Below are positions 25,845 to 35,195 of a stretch of DNA of 64,000 nucleotides, piece after piece (positions within the stretch are counted from its first letter, which is position 1; each line of letters opens with the position of its first letter). Below the pieces are notes generated by a model, which made no database searches, was not told the DNA's origin, and saw only the letters and a program-made list of their open reading frames with translations. The DNA is from a bacterium HR19 (lineage in GTDB: Bacteria; Calescibacteriota; Calescibacteriia; Calescibacteriales; Calescibacteriaceae), in contig BEHV01000003.1 in assembly GCA_002898315.1 (NCBI GenBank), positions 1 through 64,000 on the forward strand, in the 5' to 3' direction. The position numbers and the translations under genes were made by a program.

Positions 25845-27080
25845 TCAGGAGAACAAAAAAGCAAACCACTGTTTAACCTTTTCTCTAAATCTTCTGAGGA
25901 AACCCTGACCGGATGTGTAAGGTTTCGCCTCATATATGGGTATGTTCTTTGAAGCGTATATGACAAGCCCAACCGCTGTTGAGAAAATCGGACTTTCAAT
26001 ATCTTGAAGACCGCTTATATTCTGTGGATATCCTATTCTGACCGGAAGACCGAGTATTTTTTCAGCTATCTCATCTATGAAAGGAAGTTGAGATGTTCCA
26101 CCTGTTATGACAACATTTCTTATATACTTTGGGAACGGGCTTGCGTCAAGTCCGGTTTTTACTCTGTCAAAAATCTCCTCTACTCTGAGCTGAATGACTT
26201 CTGCAAGCTCTTTTCTCGGGATGTCAATAAGCTGTCCCGGACCCGCTTTTCGCACACCCTGAATTATTTCTTTTTCTGAAATTCTGTTTGCGTTCGCACA
26301 TCCGTATTTCCTCTTTATATCTTCTGCTACGTTCCTCGGTATTCCAAATCTCACAGCAATATCACTTGTTATGTGGTTTCCAGCTATGTCAATTTCAACA
26401 GTGTGGACCAAGCTTCCGTTGTAGAAAACTGCAACATCTGTTGTTCCACCACCTATATCTATAAGCACCGTTCCTATTTCCATCTCTTCTGGAAAGAGAA
26501 CCGCTTCCGCAGAAGCTATTGATTGAAGGACTATGTTCCTCACAACGAGTCCTGCTCTCTCGCAACACCTTATCACATTCTTTATAGCATGCAGGTTTCC
26601 TGTTATTATGTATATGTTAGCTTTCAATTTTCTCCCGTACATTCCTACGGGTTTCAAGATATGTCTCTGGTCATCAACGATGAACTCCTGAGGTATTATG
26701 TGAATTATCTTTTTGTCTGGCGGTATGTTATCTACCTTTGCGCTGTCTATAACTCTTTTCACATCTCTTTCTGTTATTATTCCGCTTGGAGTTGAGACCA
26801 TGCCCTCGGCGCTGAACCCCGATATGTGTTCCCCCGCAATTCCTATTATAACATCTTGAATTTTTGCGTCTATCATTTTTTCTGCTTCTGATACAGAACG
26901 AGCAATTGAATCTGTCATCTGGTCTATGTCATAAACCATTCCTTTTTTCATACCCTGCGATTGAGAAAGCCCCATACCTACAACCGATAAACCCCCAGGA
27001 GTTCTTTCAGCAACAATTGTGCAAACTTTTGTCGTCCCCACATCAACACCAACGATGTATTTATCTTCCTGTGTCTTCAT
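25845..27080 (-). CDS. ftsA: Cell division protein FtsA
   Basis: The protein has 411 residues from the ATG at 27080, chosen over a TTG two codons upstream because AAGGAGGA ends 7 bases before it. Actin-fold ATPase that tethers FtsZ to the membrane. Motifs: IVGVDVGTTKVC (phosphate 1), GTVLIDIGGGTTDVAVF (phosphate 2), VVITGGTSQLPFIDE (adenosine). The C-terminal RFREKVKQWFAFLFS is an amphipathic membrane-targeting helix. Between ftsQ and ftsZ, the usual order. Confidence 0.96.
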   Translation of the reverse strand: MKTQEDKYIVGVDVGTTKVCTIVAERTPGGLSVVGMGLSQSQGMKKGMVYDIDQMTDSIARSVSEAEKMIDAKIQDVIIGIAGEHISGFSAEGMVSTPSGIITERDVKRVIDSAKVDNIPPDKKIIHIIPQEFIVDDQRHILKPVGMYGRKLKANIYIITGNLHAIKNVIRCCERAGLVVRNIVLQSIASAEAVLFPEEMEIGTVLIDIGGGTTDVAVFYNGSLVHTVEIDIAGNHITSDIAVRFGIPRNVAEDIKRKYGCANANRISEKEIIQGVRKAGPGQLIDIPRKELAEVIQLRVEEIFDRVKTGLDASPFPKYIRNVVITGGTSQLPFIDEIAEKILGLPVRIGYPQNISGLQDIESPIFSTAVGLVIYASKNIPIYEAKPYTSGQGFLRRFREKVKQWFAFLFS

Positions 27081-27087
27081 GCTCAAA

Positions 27088-27095
27088 TCCTCCTT
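27088..27095 (-). promoter_or_regulatory. Shine-Dalgarno that fixes the ftsA start
   Basis: On the minus strand AAGGAGGA ends 7 bases before the ATG at 27080, which makes this ATG the start rather than the TTG at 27086. Confidence 0.75.
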
Positions 27096-27215
27096 TTTTC
27101 TATTTTAAAAAAATCTCTCATCAAAAAATACATATAAAATCTATATTACAAAAACAAATTGCGTATTTCCAGAAATTTTTTTCAGCTAAAAGATTACCAT
27201 CATTACCCCAAACTT

Positions 27216-28010
27216 TTATCTAACAAAGACCTTTTCCTCGTTTCTCATGTCTATCTCCTTCGCACTACCGAGGTTTTGCTTCAAACTCAAAAACCTTGAG
27301 AAAGAAGAATAAAGGTCATCTTTCGGTAAGATGATTTTCTGTCCCTGCTTGGTGTAAAGTTCAAGCGAAAAATCAAAGCAGACAATCTGTTCAATATCAC
27401 GAGTAGAAGAAGAAACATACATGATAAATTTTGAAATATTTTCAAGATCGCACCTTTCTGATTTCAAAAACAAAAAAGGCAGAGTGAAATCCTGAAGTCC
27501 AATACTGTAAACCTGATTTAATGTCAAAGGTGTTTGTATTTTTGAGTAATCTGATGATACCACAAAAACCTTATCTCCATCTACAAGCAAAGCTACAGGA
27601 AAAACCTCATCAAATTTCAGCTCAACAAGGTTAGGGAGTGAGAAAGAGACAGAGCAGTTTTTCGCCCATAAACTATCTTCACAAGCACGCCACAAAAAAT
27701 ATAAAAAGTTCTCTAAACTGCCATAATCAAACTCACTCATCTTCATCTTTTCAAAGCTTTGAAGTATATCTTTTTTCACAAGCTCAGAAATACAAGAAAA
27801 GTTACCTATCCTTATTCTATCTACTCTGAAGTCAAAGAAAAAAGGCAAAACGACAAAGAAAGAGAAAAGCAGAGATGAAAAAATGGGAAAAAGAGAAGAT
27901 AAAAACTCCGCTTTCAGCCCGAGCTTTAATTTTACTCTGTCGGATTTTTTCTGAGCGTATCTATCGTATGTGATTGAATAACCCGTGTAAGTAGAATCGG
28001 AAAACCTCAT
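27216..28010 (-). CDS. ftsQ: Cell division protein FtsQ/DivIB (POTRA domain)
   Basis: The protein has 264 residues: a cytoplasmic N-terminus of about 35 residues, one membrane helix (about 38-60, LFSFFVVLPFFF), then a POTRA domain starting FRVDRIRIGNFSC and a beta domain. It ends with EIDMRNEEKVFVR, matching the FtsQ pattern IDLRFxxxVxVR. FtsQ links cytoplasmic and periplasmic divisome parts. Position before ftsA-ftsZ confirms the call. A TAAAAT hexamer 7 bases before the ATG suggests the operon starts here. Extra Cys pairs in the periplasmic part are uncommon. Confidence 0.88.
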   Translation of the reverse strand: MRFSDSTYTGYSITYDRYAQKKSDRVKLKLGLKAEFLSSLFPIFSSLLFSFFVVLPFFFDFRVDRIRIGNFSCISELVKKDILQSFEKMKMSEFDYGSLENFLYFLWRACEDSLWAKNCSVSFSLPNLVELKFDEVFPVALLVDGDKVFVVSSDYSKIQTPLTLNQVYSIGLQDFTLPFLFLKSERCDLENISKFIMYVSSSTRDIEQIVCFDFSLELYTKQGQKIILPKDDLYSSFSRFLSLKQNLGSAKEIDMRNEEKVFVR

Positions 28011-28017
28011 ATACTCA

Positions 28018-28023
28018 ATTTTA
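28018..28023 (-). promoter_or_regulatory. -10-like hexamer before ftsQ
   Basis: On the minus strand TAAAAT lies 7 bases upstream of the ATG at 28010, with no Shine-Dalgarno. It would give a leaderless ftsQ, in contrast to ftsA and ftsZ, which have strong ribosome sites inside the operon. Confidence 0.4.
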
Positions 28024-28069
28024 CAAAAATGAAAAATTCTGAACCCTATGCCGAATAAAAATAAGTAAA

Positions 28070-28432
28070 GTGAAAGAGTCAGAAGGAAAAAAGAACGAGA
28101 GCAACTCCACCTTGAACATAAATTTTGAAGAAGTCATAAACTCTGTATATGAACTATCAGAAAGCGTCATTTATCTTATCAGAAGTAATCAAGTAAGTAG
28201 AGCGCTTGAACTCATCGCAAAAGCACTTTACCTTATGAGGAAAAGCTTCTTCCTCCTCAAACCAGAAGATAAAGAAAGAATGAAACATTACGAGCAAAAG
28301 CTCAAAAAAATAAAAGAGAAATTCTCAATCATAAAAAGGTATTACGAAATCATGAGTGAAATTGAGGAATCTGCGAATAAAAACTCAATCAGCAAGATAA
28401 AAAGCGGGACAGTAATCTTCAAAAAAATATAA
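28070..28432 (+). CDS. Small helical protein, possible flagellar export chaperone
   Basis: The protein has 120 residues with a GTG start. After a Ser/Asn/Glu-rich N-terminus of about 20 residues it is almost entirely helical with heptad-like Leu/Ile spacing (SVYELSESVIYLI, ALELIAKALYLMRKSFFLL). It precedes flgK by 48 bp. In many bacteria the gene before flgK encodes FlgN, the export chaperone of the hook-filament junction proteins; FliS and FliT are of similar size and helical character. The role is inferred from position and shape, not from sequence similarity. Confidence 0.5.
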   Translation: MKESEGKKNESNSTLNINFEEVINSVYELSESVIYLIRSNQVSRALELIAKALYLMRKSFFLLKPEDKERMKHYEQKLKKIKEKFSIIKRYYEIMSEIEESANKNSISKIKSGTVIFKKI

Positions 28433-28480
28433 GGAATTTAAGTTCAAAAAATCCCTTGAAAATCCGAATAAAGATATAAG

Positions 28481-30199
28481 ATGACGGGACTGCGAGATAT
28501 ACTTCTTGGAGCTAAAAATGGAATGTTCTCATTCCAATCCGCACTCCAGATCGTTTCAACAAACATAGAGAACGCTCAAACAGAAGGATATACAAGGCAG
28601 ACCCCTCTGCTCTCACCCCTACCGCCAAGTCAGGTCGGTGTCATATTTGAAGGAGCAAAAAGAGAGAGATTGGATTTTTTAGAAAAAAGAATGAGAGCAG
28701 AAATCCAGACCCTCAAAGAGTTTGAGACACAAAAAGAATTCCTCTCAAGAATAGAAGCAATTTTCAGCGACACAGAAGGAAGCGGATTGCTGAACCACAT
28801 AAACGATTTTTTTAACGCATACGAAGAACTCTCAACCAATCCTGAAAATCCATCGGTAAGGCAAAATGTCGTCCTCAAAGCAATAGCTATGACATCTGCT
28901 TTCAGAGAATCAGCCGAATCTCTCGTTCAGATGAGATTAGAAGCAGATAAAAAAATAGAAGATACCGTAAAAGAGATAAACCAGCTTTTGAATCAGATAG
29001 CAACTTTGAACAAAAAAATAGCAGAACTTTCAGCAGCGAGAGAAAATGCCAACACATTAAAAGACCAGAGAGACCTCGCTATAAGAAAACTTTCAGAACT
29101 TGTTGATATAAACACCTTTGAGACCGAAAACGGAATGATAAATGTTTATTTGAGAAGAGGCGGACACGTTCTTGTTGATAAAGACAGAGCTTTTTCTCTT
29201 CAACTCCAGCTTGACCCATCTAATCCCGCAAACCCATTAGAAAACTCACAAAATCTCAAAAAAATAAAATATGTAGACGGCAAAGGGAATGTATGGGATA
29301 TAACTCCTTTTATAATAAGTGGTGCCCTCGGCGGAACTCTCAAAATAAGAGACCACTTCCTCCCAGAAATAATCACAAAAATAAACAATCTCGCAAGACA
29401 GATAATAGAAATCATAGGAAAAATTCACTCACAAGGAGTAGGTGCAACACATTTCAGCTCAGTTATATCTTCGTACTCAGCAAGCGATTCGTTCTCTCCG
29501 ATAAACTCCGCAAACTTACCATTCACAGCATCATCAGGAACTATATCAATAGCAATATACGATGAAAACGGAAACCTTATCAAAACTTTTCTCATCAGCT
29601 ACGACCCGAATGTAGATGGCATAGCAAACATAGCAAATTTCATAAATTCATCACCAGACAACACGGGATATATCACAGCACAAATAACACCAGACAAAAG
29701 ATTGAAAATAGAAGCAAACGCAGGATACAAATTTGATATTTACAACGATACAGGCGGACTTTCGGTTGCTTTAGGTATAGATACACTTTTTGTAGGTAAA
29801 AATGTCTTTGAGTTTGATGTAGCTCAGGAGTTCAAAGAGGACCCGCTCAGGGTATCTTCATCATCAGACCCTGCATCTCCGTTCAACAACGATATAGCAA
29901 ACAGAATCTCTGCTCTACGAGAGGAGAAAATAGATGGAGCAAGAACAATAGCAGATATATATCTTGAGATACAGAATGAAGTCGCAAACAGTTTGAATTC
30001 TGCTAACGCTGAGTTCAGTGCAAGACAGCTCGCAGTAAATACTCTTGAAGCACAAATCCAAGAAAGGTCAGGTGTCTCACTTGACGAGGAGTTCATAAGA
30101 ACTATTCAGTATCAGAGAGCTTTTGAAGCATCCGCAAGAATAGTCAGAATAACAGATGAACTTATTCTCACAATACTCGGACTCGTAGGAGGAGGATAA
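28481..30199 (+). CDS. flgK: Flagellar hook-associated protein 1 (FlgK)
   Basis: The protein has 572 residues. It forms the first hook-filament junction ring. The N-terminal heptad region has LRDILLGAKNGMFSFQSALQ, then VSTNIENAQTEGYTRQ, the conserved rod/hook motif (N-IxNxxTxGYxRQ). The C-terminus has LAVNTLEAQIQERSGVSLDEEF and ends in the coiled segment EASARIVRITDELILTILGL. The central region is variable, as usual. Operon: possible chaperone, flgK, flgL. Confidence 0.93.
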   Translation: MTGLRDILLGAKNGMFSFQSALQIVSTNIENAQTEGYTRQTPLLSPLPPSQVGVIFEGAKRERLDFLEKRMRAEIQTLKEFETQKEFLSRIEAIFSDTEGSGLLNHINDFFNAYEELSTNPENPSVRQNVVLKAIAMTSAFRESAESLVQMRLEADKKIEDTVKEINQLLNQIATLNKKIAELSAARENANTLKDQRDLAIRKLSELVDINTFETENGMINVYLRRGGHVLVDKDRAFSLQLQLDPSNPANPLENSQNLKKIKYVDGKGNVWDITPFIISGALGGTLKIRDHFLPEIITKINNLARQIIEIIGKIHSQGVGATHFSSVISSYSASDSFSPINSANLPFTASSGTISIAIYDENGNLIKTFLISYDPNVDGIANIANFINSSPDNTGYITAQITPDKRLKIEANAGYKFDIYNDTGGLSVALGIDTLFVGKNVFEFDVAQEFKEDPLRVSSSSDPASPFNNDIANRISALREEKIDGARTIADIYLEIQNEVANSLNSANAEFSARQLAVNTLEAQIQERSGVSLDEEFIRTIQYQRAFEASARIVRITDELILTILGLVGGG

Positions 30200-30236
30200 A
30201 AATTTTGAGAAAAGGATTTTTGAAGGAGGTGAGAAA

Positions 30237-31478
30237 ATGAGGGTTCCAACAAGGTTTCTGTTTGAAACAAGAAAAGATGCAATAGTGAAAAATCAAGATA
30301 TACTCTTCAATTTCCAGAAGAAAATTTCTTCTGGTCTGAAAATCATAAGACCATCTGATAGCCCCGCAGAGTATTCAGTAGCAAGAGGGATTGAAGTTCA
30401 TATATCAAAGTTAGCAAGAGATATAGCAGATTCTTCCGAGGCGCTCACTTTTCTTCAAGCAAAAGAGGAAGTGTTAGCAAGGGTATCTGATTTACTCGCA
30501 CAGGCAAAGCTGTATGCAGAAAGAGGGATAGACGCTCAGAGTTCAGAGGAATTCGCATCACTTGCGAGCGCGGTTGAAGAAATGATAAAGCAAGCCGTAG
30601 ACCTCGCAAACACATCTATTAGAGGCAGATTTATATTCGGTGGCTCAAAAATTTCACCAACATCAAACTCTTACCGAAAACCTTATGAAGATAGAGAAAT
30701 TTTGGACCAAGAAGTGTGGTCCGCACAAAAAGGAGTAGAACCCTCAAAAACGCTTGGCGAAGAGTTCAGAATAAAAGAAGGCAAATTCACGCTTGAAGTA
30801 AAAGACCCATCAGGAAATACCATATTCACAAAAGACATAAGCTATTTTGACGGAGATAGAATTGGAGACCTTGCGAACAGAATAAACACAGAAGGAGGCG
30901 GACTGGTTCTCGCAAGCGTATCTCCCGACGGAAAATTGAGAATAATATCTTCAACTCCCGGATTCAAATTCTCAATAAAACAAGATACCATGGGAATATT
31001 TGCTGAGTTCGGAGGAGACGGAATCCCAGAGTACCATGGAGACAACTCATCTTTCTCAATAGAGATAAAATCAGCCATGGTGAGAATATCAACTCCCGGA
31101 AAAGAGATATTCGGAGACCCTTCTCGTTCTGATTCCGAAGGAGTTCTCAACACGCTCAAAAACCTTTTAGATATTTTGAGGTTCAAGAAAGAGGGAAACA
31201 CTCAGGAGCTTTTGAGGTCGGCGGTTCTTGACATAGAAAAGGCGTATGAAAAGTTAAACTCTGAGAGAGCAAGAGTAGGAGCAGAAATAAGCTTTGTTCA
31301 AGGAAAGAACAATCTTTTGAACTTTATCAAAACTCAGGATTCAATAAGGAAGCCAGACATAGAAGGCCTTGATATGGCATCTGCCTCGGTAGATTTGACA
31401 CTCAAAGAAAGTGTGACCCAAGCATCAATGATAGTAGCGGTCAGAGCTTTTGAGCTGACACTTATGAGGTTTCTGTAA
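30237..31478 (+). CDS. flgL: Flagellar hook-associated protein 3 (FlgL)
   Basis: The protein has 413 residues. It forms the second junction layer under the filament. Flagellin-like N-terminus: KISSGLKIIRPSDSPAEYSVARG; the C-terminus has VGAEISFVQGKNNL and DLTLKESVTQASMIVAVRAFE, both typical. AAGGAGGTGA ends 4 bases before the ATG. It follows flgK by 37 bp. It is longer than the E. coli protein (317) owing to an expanded middle. No fliW or csrA follows; the next gene is convergent uppP. Confidence 0.9.
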   Translation: MRVPTRFLFETRKDAIVKNQDILFNFQKKISSGLKIIRPSDSPAEYSVARGIEVHISKLARDIADSSEALTFLQAKEEVLARVSDLLAQAKLYAERGIDAQSSEEFASLASAVEEMIKQAVDLANTSIRGRFIFGGSKISPTSNSYRKPYEDREILDQEVWSAQKGVEPSKTLGEEFRIKEGKFTLEVKDPSGNTIFTKDISYFDGDRIGDLANRINTEGGGLVLASVSPDGKLRIISSTPGFKFSIKQDTMGIFAEFGGDGIPEYHGDNSSFSIEIKSAMVRISTPGKEIFGDPSRSDSEGVLNTLKNLLDILRFKKEGNTQELLRSAVLDIEKAYEKLNSERARVGAEISFVQGKNNLLNFIKTQDSIRKPDIEGLDMASASVDLTLKESVTQASMIVAVRAFELTLMRFL

Positions 31479-31586
31479 AAGCTCCCTCGTACGCTTATTG
31501 ATTTTCTCCTTTCTTTCATAATTTATCAATTTGACAAAGGTTTTGCCTCACTCTCTCCTCAACAGAAAAAAGTTTTTTCATAAAAA

Positions 31587-32354
31587 TCATCTATGAGTGA
31601 AGAAAACAAAAAGTGATATAAGAGAGATAAAAATCTTGTAAAATCCAAACAACCAGAGTTTCAATCCAATAACTATCCTTCTCAAAATAAGAAGAGAGAT
31701 TATTCCGAATGTAAAGGAAGATAAAACTGCGACAAAAAAAGTTTCTAAACTCACATCACCAAATGTTTCTTTTTTCAAGAAGACCTTCATAAGTTCATAA
31801 GCTATGGCAGAAAAGATTGTAGGTATTGAGAGAATAAAAGAGAAGTTGAACGCCTCTGCGGGGGTCATTCCGACCGCAAGAGAAGCCGAGATTGTCGCTC
31901 CCGACCTTGATATTCCGGGAACAGCTGCAACCCCCTGCATCACACCAATAAAAGCATAACTCAAAAAATCAGAAAATCTGAAACGCAAATTGAAACGCGT
32001 TGAAAACAAAATCAAAGCTCCAAAGAAAAAAGAAAAAGAAAGCAAAAGCATATTTTCCTCAACCCTGTGAGAAATCCTCTCAAAAAAAAGAGCAACAGGA
32101 ACAGTAAAAACAAAAGAGATAACCACCCTTGCGATAAGGTCTTTATTTGTAAGATACTTTTTCACCTCATCTCTCATAACAAATAAGACAGAAAGAAGAG
32201 TTCCAAAGTGAAGCATAACATCAAAACCAAGAGGGTTCTTGATTTTCACACCCAACACATTTTTGAACAGAGCGAGATGACCAGAACTTGAAACAGGCAA
32301 AAACTCTGCTATACCCTGAACCACCCCAAGTATAAAAGCTTCTAAAATATCCAT
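31587..32354 (-). CDS. uppP: Undecaprenyl-diphosphatase (BacA/UppP)
   Basis: The protein has 255 residues and about eight membrane helices. It dephosphorylates undecaprenyl diphosphate, recycling the lipid carrier for wall and polysaccharide synthesis; members can confer bacitracin resistance. Both signature motifs are present: GIAEFLPVSSSGHLAL (about residues 15-30) and PGISRSGATISASLAVGM. The start ATG has no clear Shine-Dalgarno. It converges with flgL (108-bp gap) and diverges from tpiA. Confidence 0.95.
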   Translation of the reverse strand: MDILEAFILGVVQGIAEFLPVSSSGHLALFKNVLGVKIKNPLGFDVMLHFGTLLSVLFVMRDEVKKYLTNKDLIARVVISFVFTVPVALFFERISHRVEENMLLLSFSFFFGALILFSTRFNLRFRFSDFLSYAFIGVMQGVAAVPGISRSGATISASLAVGMTPAEAFNFSFILSIPTIFSAIAYELMKVFLKKETFGDVSLETFFVAVLSSFTFGIISLLILRRIVIGLKLWLFGFYKIFISLISLFVFFTHR

Positions 32355-32489
32355 AATAAAATAAATCTTAAAATTTTCTCATCTCAAAAATCGTACAAGA
32401 AGAATTCAGCTTCGTAAAATCAGAGAAAAAAGTTTTATCACAAAAAGCAAAAGGTAAAATGCGGACACAAAAAATAATTTCTAAATACT

Positions 32490-33239
32490 ATGAAAGGGCA
32501 GAGATATGTCCTGGCAAACTTCAAGATGAATAAAAACACAGGCGAAATCAAAAAGTGGGCAGACCAAATCCTCCAACTACTTTACAAAAGACACGAAAAA
32601 ATAAGAGTTAGAATAGGAGTTGCGCCATCTTTCCCCCACATACTCACAGCAAAATCTCTCTTTTACGGAACAGATATAATGGTAGGAGCACAGAATATGT
32701 ATTACGAAGAAAAAGGAGCATTCACCGGCGAAGTTTCTGTATCACAGCTCAAAGATATCGGAGTTGATTTCGTAATAATCGGACACTCCGAAAGACGAAA
32801 AATTTTCAAAGAAGATAACGAACTCATAGAAAAAAAACTCATATCAGCAATAAGATATGGAATAATTCCTGTCTTGTGTATCGGAGAGACGCTTGAAGAA
32901 AGAGAAAAAGGACTCACAGAAAAAGTGATAGACGAACAACTCAAAGCAGTTGAAAAAATTCCCGATGAGATGACAGAGATTGATTTAGTGATAGCATACG
33001 AACCCGTATGGGCAATAGGCACAGGTATCCCAGCAAAACCAGACCATATAGCCGAAGTTATAAACAAAATAAAGAACAAACTGAAAAATAAATTTCCGAA
33101 AATCTCTGTTCTTTATGGTGGGAGTATAGATGAAAATGTGGCAAAGGAGATAAGGCATGTTTGCGATGGGGGACTTGTCGGCTCTTCATCTCTTGACGCA
33201 CAAAAATTCTTCAAAATAGCAGAGAATTTTCAAACCTGA
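32490..33239 (+). CDS. tpiA: Triosephosphate isomerase
   Basis: The protein has 249 residues. It interconverts dihydroxyacetone phosphate and glyceraldehyde 3-phosphate. Active site: NFKMN (Lys), VIIGHSERR (His), and the catalytic Glu in AYEPVWAIGTG. Phosphate loop: YGGSIDENVAKE and GGLVGSSSLDA. Full family length. It stands alone, away from gap and pgk. Its end is 17 bp from the end of convergent yicC. Confidence 0.97.
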   Translation: MKGQRYVLANFKMNKNTGEIKKWADQILQLLYKRHEKIRVRIGVAPSFPHILTAKSLFYGTDIMVGAQNMYYEEKGAFTGEVSVSQLKDIGVDFVIIGHSERRKIFKEDNELIEKKLISAIRYGIIPVLCIGETLEEREKGLTEKVIDEQLKAVEKIPDEMTEIDLVIAYEPVWAIGTGIPAKPDHIAEVINKIKNKLKNKFPKISVLYGGSIDENVAKEIRHVCDGGLVGSSSLDAQKFFKIAENFQT

Positions 33240-33256
33240 ACTTCAAACCCCAAAAA

Positions 33257-34018
33257 TCACTCCACATTATATAGCTGTTCCCTTATTCTTTCTATTTCAA
33301 GCTTCATATCTATGACTTTTTCTATTATGTTTATGTCAGTTGATTTGCTCCCGAGAGTATTTATCTCTCTCAAAATCTCCTGTGATATGAAAAGAAGTTT
33401 TTTTCCATCCCCCTCCCTTTGTAATTCCTCCTCAAACGAAGCAAGATGAGATTTTATTCTTGTTATCTCCTCTGATATATCTGATTTTCTTACTATATGA
33501 ACAACACCGGCGAGGTCAATTATGTTATCGGGTATCTCTCCGATTCCTATCTCTTCTGCAATCTGATTCACTCTTTCTTTCAGAACGCTTTTGACATACT
33601 GTGGGAATCTCTTGTGGAGCTGTTCAACCTCAGCTGTAAGTTCTTTCAATCTCTCCAATCTCTCTTTTATATCGTCTTTAATTCTCTGCCCTTCTTCTGC
33701 TCTTGAATCAATGAATTTTTGCAGGCACGATAAAAAAATATAAAAAAACTCTTCTTCGCCCCCCTTACTTGTCTTTTTAGAGAAAAGATGAAAGAATTTT
33801 AATCTCGGCTCTGGCTCCTTTCTCACAATAACTTCTATCTTCCCTCTTTTGACTCTCTTTTTTATCTCCATCTTTATCCTCGGTTCCACATGTGAAAACT
33901 CATAAGGAATATCTAAAAACATCTCAAAAAATCTGCTGTTATACGATTTTATTATGCAGACAATTTTTCTCCCCGAAACAAAACCATATTCCATACCATA
34001 TCCAGTCATACTCTGCAT
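33257..34018 (-). CDS. yicC: YicC-family endoribonuclease
   Basis: The protein has 253 residues from the ATG at 34018, giving the family start MQSMTGYG. The longer in-frame start at 34174 would add a hydrophobic stretch that no YicC has and would run into the divergent lipoprotein gene. Known members bind and cleave RNA. Conserved features: KSYNSRFFEMFLDIP near the N-terminus, VKRGKIEVIV, and the C-terminal GSKSTDINIIEKVIDMKLEIERIREQL. It is shorter than E. coli YicC (287) in the middle. Confidence 0.88.
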   Translation of the reverse strand: MQSMTGYGMEYGFVSGRKIVCIIKSYNSRFFEMFLDIPYEFSHVEPRIKMEIKKRVKRGKIEVIVRKEPEPRLKFFHLFSKKTSKGGEEEFFYIFLSCLQKFIDSRAEEGQRIKDDIKERLERLKELTAEVEQLHKRFPQYVKSVLKERVNQIAEEIGIGEIPDNIIDLAGVVHIVRKSDISEEITRIKSHLASFEEELQREGDGKKLLFISQEILREINTLGSKSTDINIIEKVIDMKLEIERIREQLYNVE

Positions 34019-34093
34019 ATGAAAAAAATTGGAAAAAAGTATAATTTTTGAGAAAAAAAAGAAAAATATGATTACAATTTTGTCAATAATTTT

Positions 34094-34102
34094 GAAGGAG
34101 GT
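34094..34102 (+). promoter_or_regulatory. Shine-Dalgarno that fixes the start at 34110
   Basis: GAAGGAGGT ends 7 bases before the ATG at 34110. This places the start after several upstream in-frame starts that would remove the signal peptide. Confidence 0.75.
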
Positions 34103-34109
34103 AGAAGAT

Positions 34110-35186
34110 ATGGATTTAAAAAGGGTATGGGTATTTTTCTTTTTTGTTGTATTCGGAGCTACTTCTTGTAGCATACAGAAATTAGCAATAGTGATGACAG
34201 CAGAGGCAACAGGCGAAGCAGCACAAGAGATACAAAAATATGATGTCCCATTTATCGTAGGCGCAGGAATACCAGCTAACCTTCTTATACTTGAAACGGG
34301 GCGACTTCTTGACCCTGAAAATGAAAAAATTCTCTCAAACCTTGCAGAAACATATTGTTCGTACGGTTCAGGTTTTGTTGAAGATTATGACCAAGAAAAA
34401 GCAAACATCTTATACTACAAAGGTTATAAATATGCGGAACAGGCACTATCTTTGAAAAATAAAGAATTTGCGAGGGTTCTTGAAAAACTGAAAAAAGGAG
34501 AGGGTTCCCCAGAAGAGCTTGCAAAAACACTGAGAAAAAAAGATATAAAAGAGGCGTTCTGGTACACCGCTTGCCTCGGGTACTGGATTTCAACATCAAA
34601 AGGTTCTCCTGAGTCGGTCGTTGAAATATCAAAAATGCTTGCGCTGGTAGATAAACTCATAGAGCTTGACGAAAACTTCTTCTACGGCGGTCCCCTTCTT
34701 CTGAAAGCGACTTTCTACGCCTCAGCTCCAAATATACTCGGAGGAAGCCCGGTAAAGGCAAAAATATACTTTGATAAAGTTTTTAAGAAAACAGGAGGCA
34801 AATTCTACCTTGCCAAAGCAGTATATGCACAGTTTTACGCAACACTTCTTAAAGACAGAACTGAAAAAGAAGTATACGAAGAAGAGCTGGCGAGGTTAGA
34901 AGACAAAATAAAAAGTTATGATGATATTATAGCAAATACTGAGGACCCGAACATAAGAGCAAAACTCCAGAGCCAAGTTGAAAACTTCAAAAGAGAGCTT
35001 GAAGAACTCAAGAAAAAAGAAGTAGCAGAACTCTTTTCAGAAAAAACAGGGGAGCAGATATTTGATGAGGTGATTCAGGAGATTTTAGATGCGAAATTAG
35101 AGGAAAATCCTGAAATCGCACTCATAAACGCAATAGCAAAAGAAAAAGCAAAAATACTCAAAGAGAGAAAAAGCCAATACTTCTGA
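34110..35186 (+). CDS. TatT-family lipoprotein (TRAP transporter T-component-like)
   Basis: The protein has 358 residues. Signal peptide with lipobox GATSC (Cys20). The mature protein is helical with TPR-like pairs: LLILETGRLLDPENEKILSN, YCSYGSGFVEDYDQEKAN, YYKGYKYAEQAL, ALVDKLIELDENFFYGGPLL, and NILGGSPVKAKIYFDKVF. This matches the T-component family first described in Treponema, where it partners with a TRAP transporter solute-binding protein. No TRAP transporter genes are near. The last 120 residues add a charged coiled-coil extension (LARLEDKIKSYDD). Likely outer-membrane or inner-membrane periplasmic. Confidence 0.75.
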   Translation: MDLKRVWVFFFFVVFGATSCSIQKLAIVMTAEATGEAAQEIQKYDVPFIVGAGIPANLLILETGRLLDPENEKILSNLAETYCSYGSGFVEDYDQEKANILYYKGYKYAEQALSLKNKEFARVLEKLKKGEGSPEELAKTLRKKDIKEAFWYTACLGYWISTSKGSPESVVEISKMLALVDKLIELDENFFYGGPLLLKATFYASAPNILGGSPVKAKIYFDKVFKKTGGKFYLAKAVYAQFYATLLKDRTEKEVYEEELARLEDKIKSYDDIIANTEDPNIRAKLQSQVENFKRELEELKKKEVAELFSEKTGEQIFDEVIQEILDAKLEENPEIALINAIAKEKAKILKERKSQYF

Positions 35187-35195
35187 AAAATCTAT

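Noticed and set aside
31565-31579. GAAAAAAGTTTTTTC as a bidirectional terminator between flgL and uppP
   Set aside because: The stem is only A/T pairs with a one-base loop, too weak to call.
34019-34174. N-terminal extension of YicC
   Set aside because: It encodes a poly-Phe/Ile stretch not present in the family and would overlap the ribosome site and start of the divergent lipoprotein gene.
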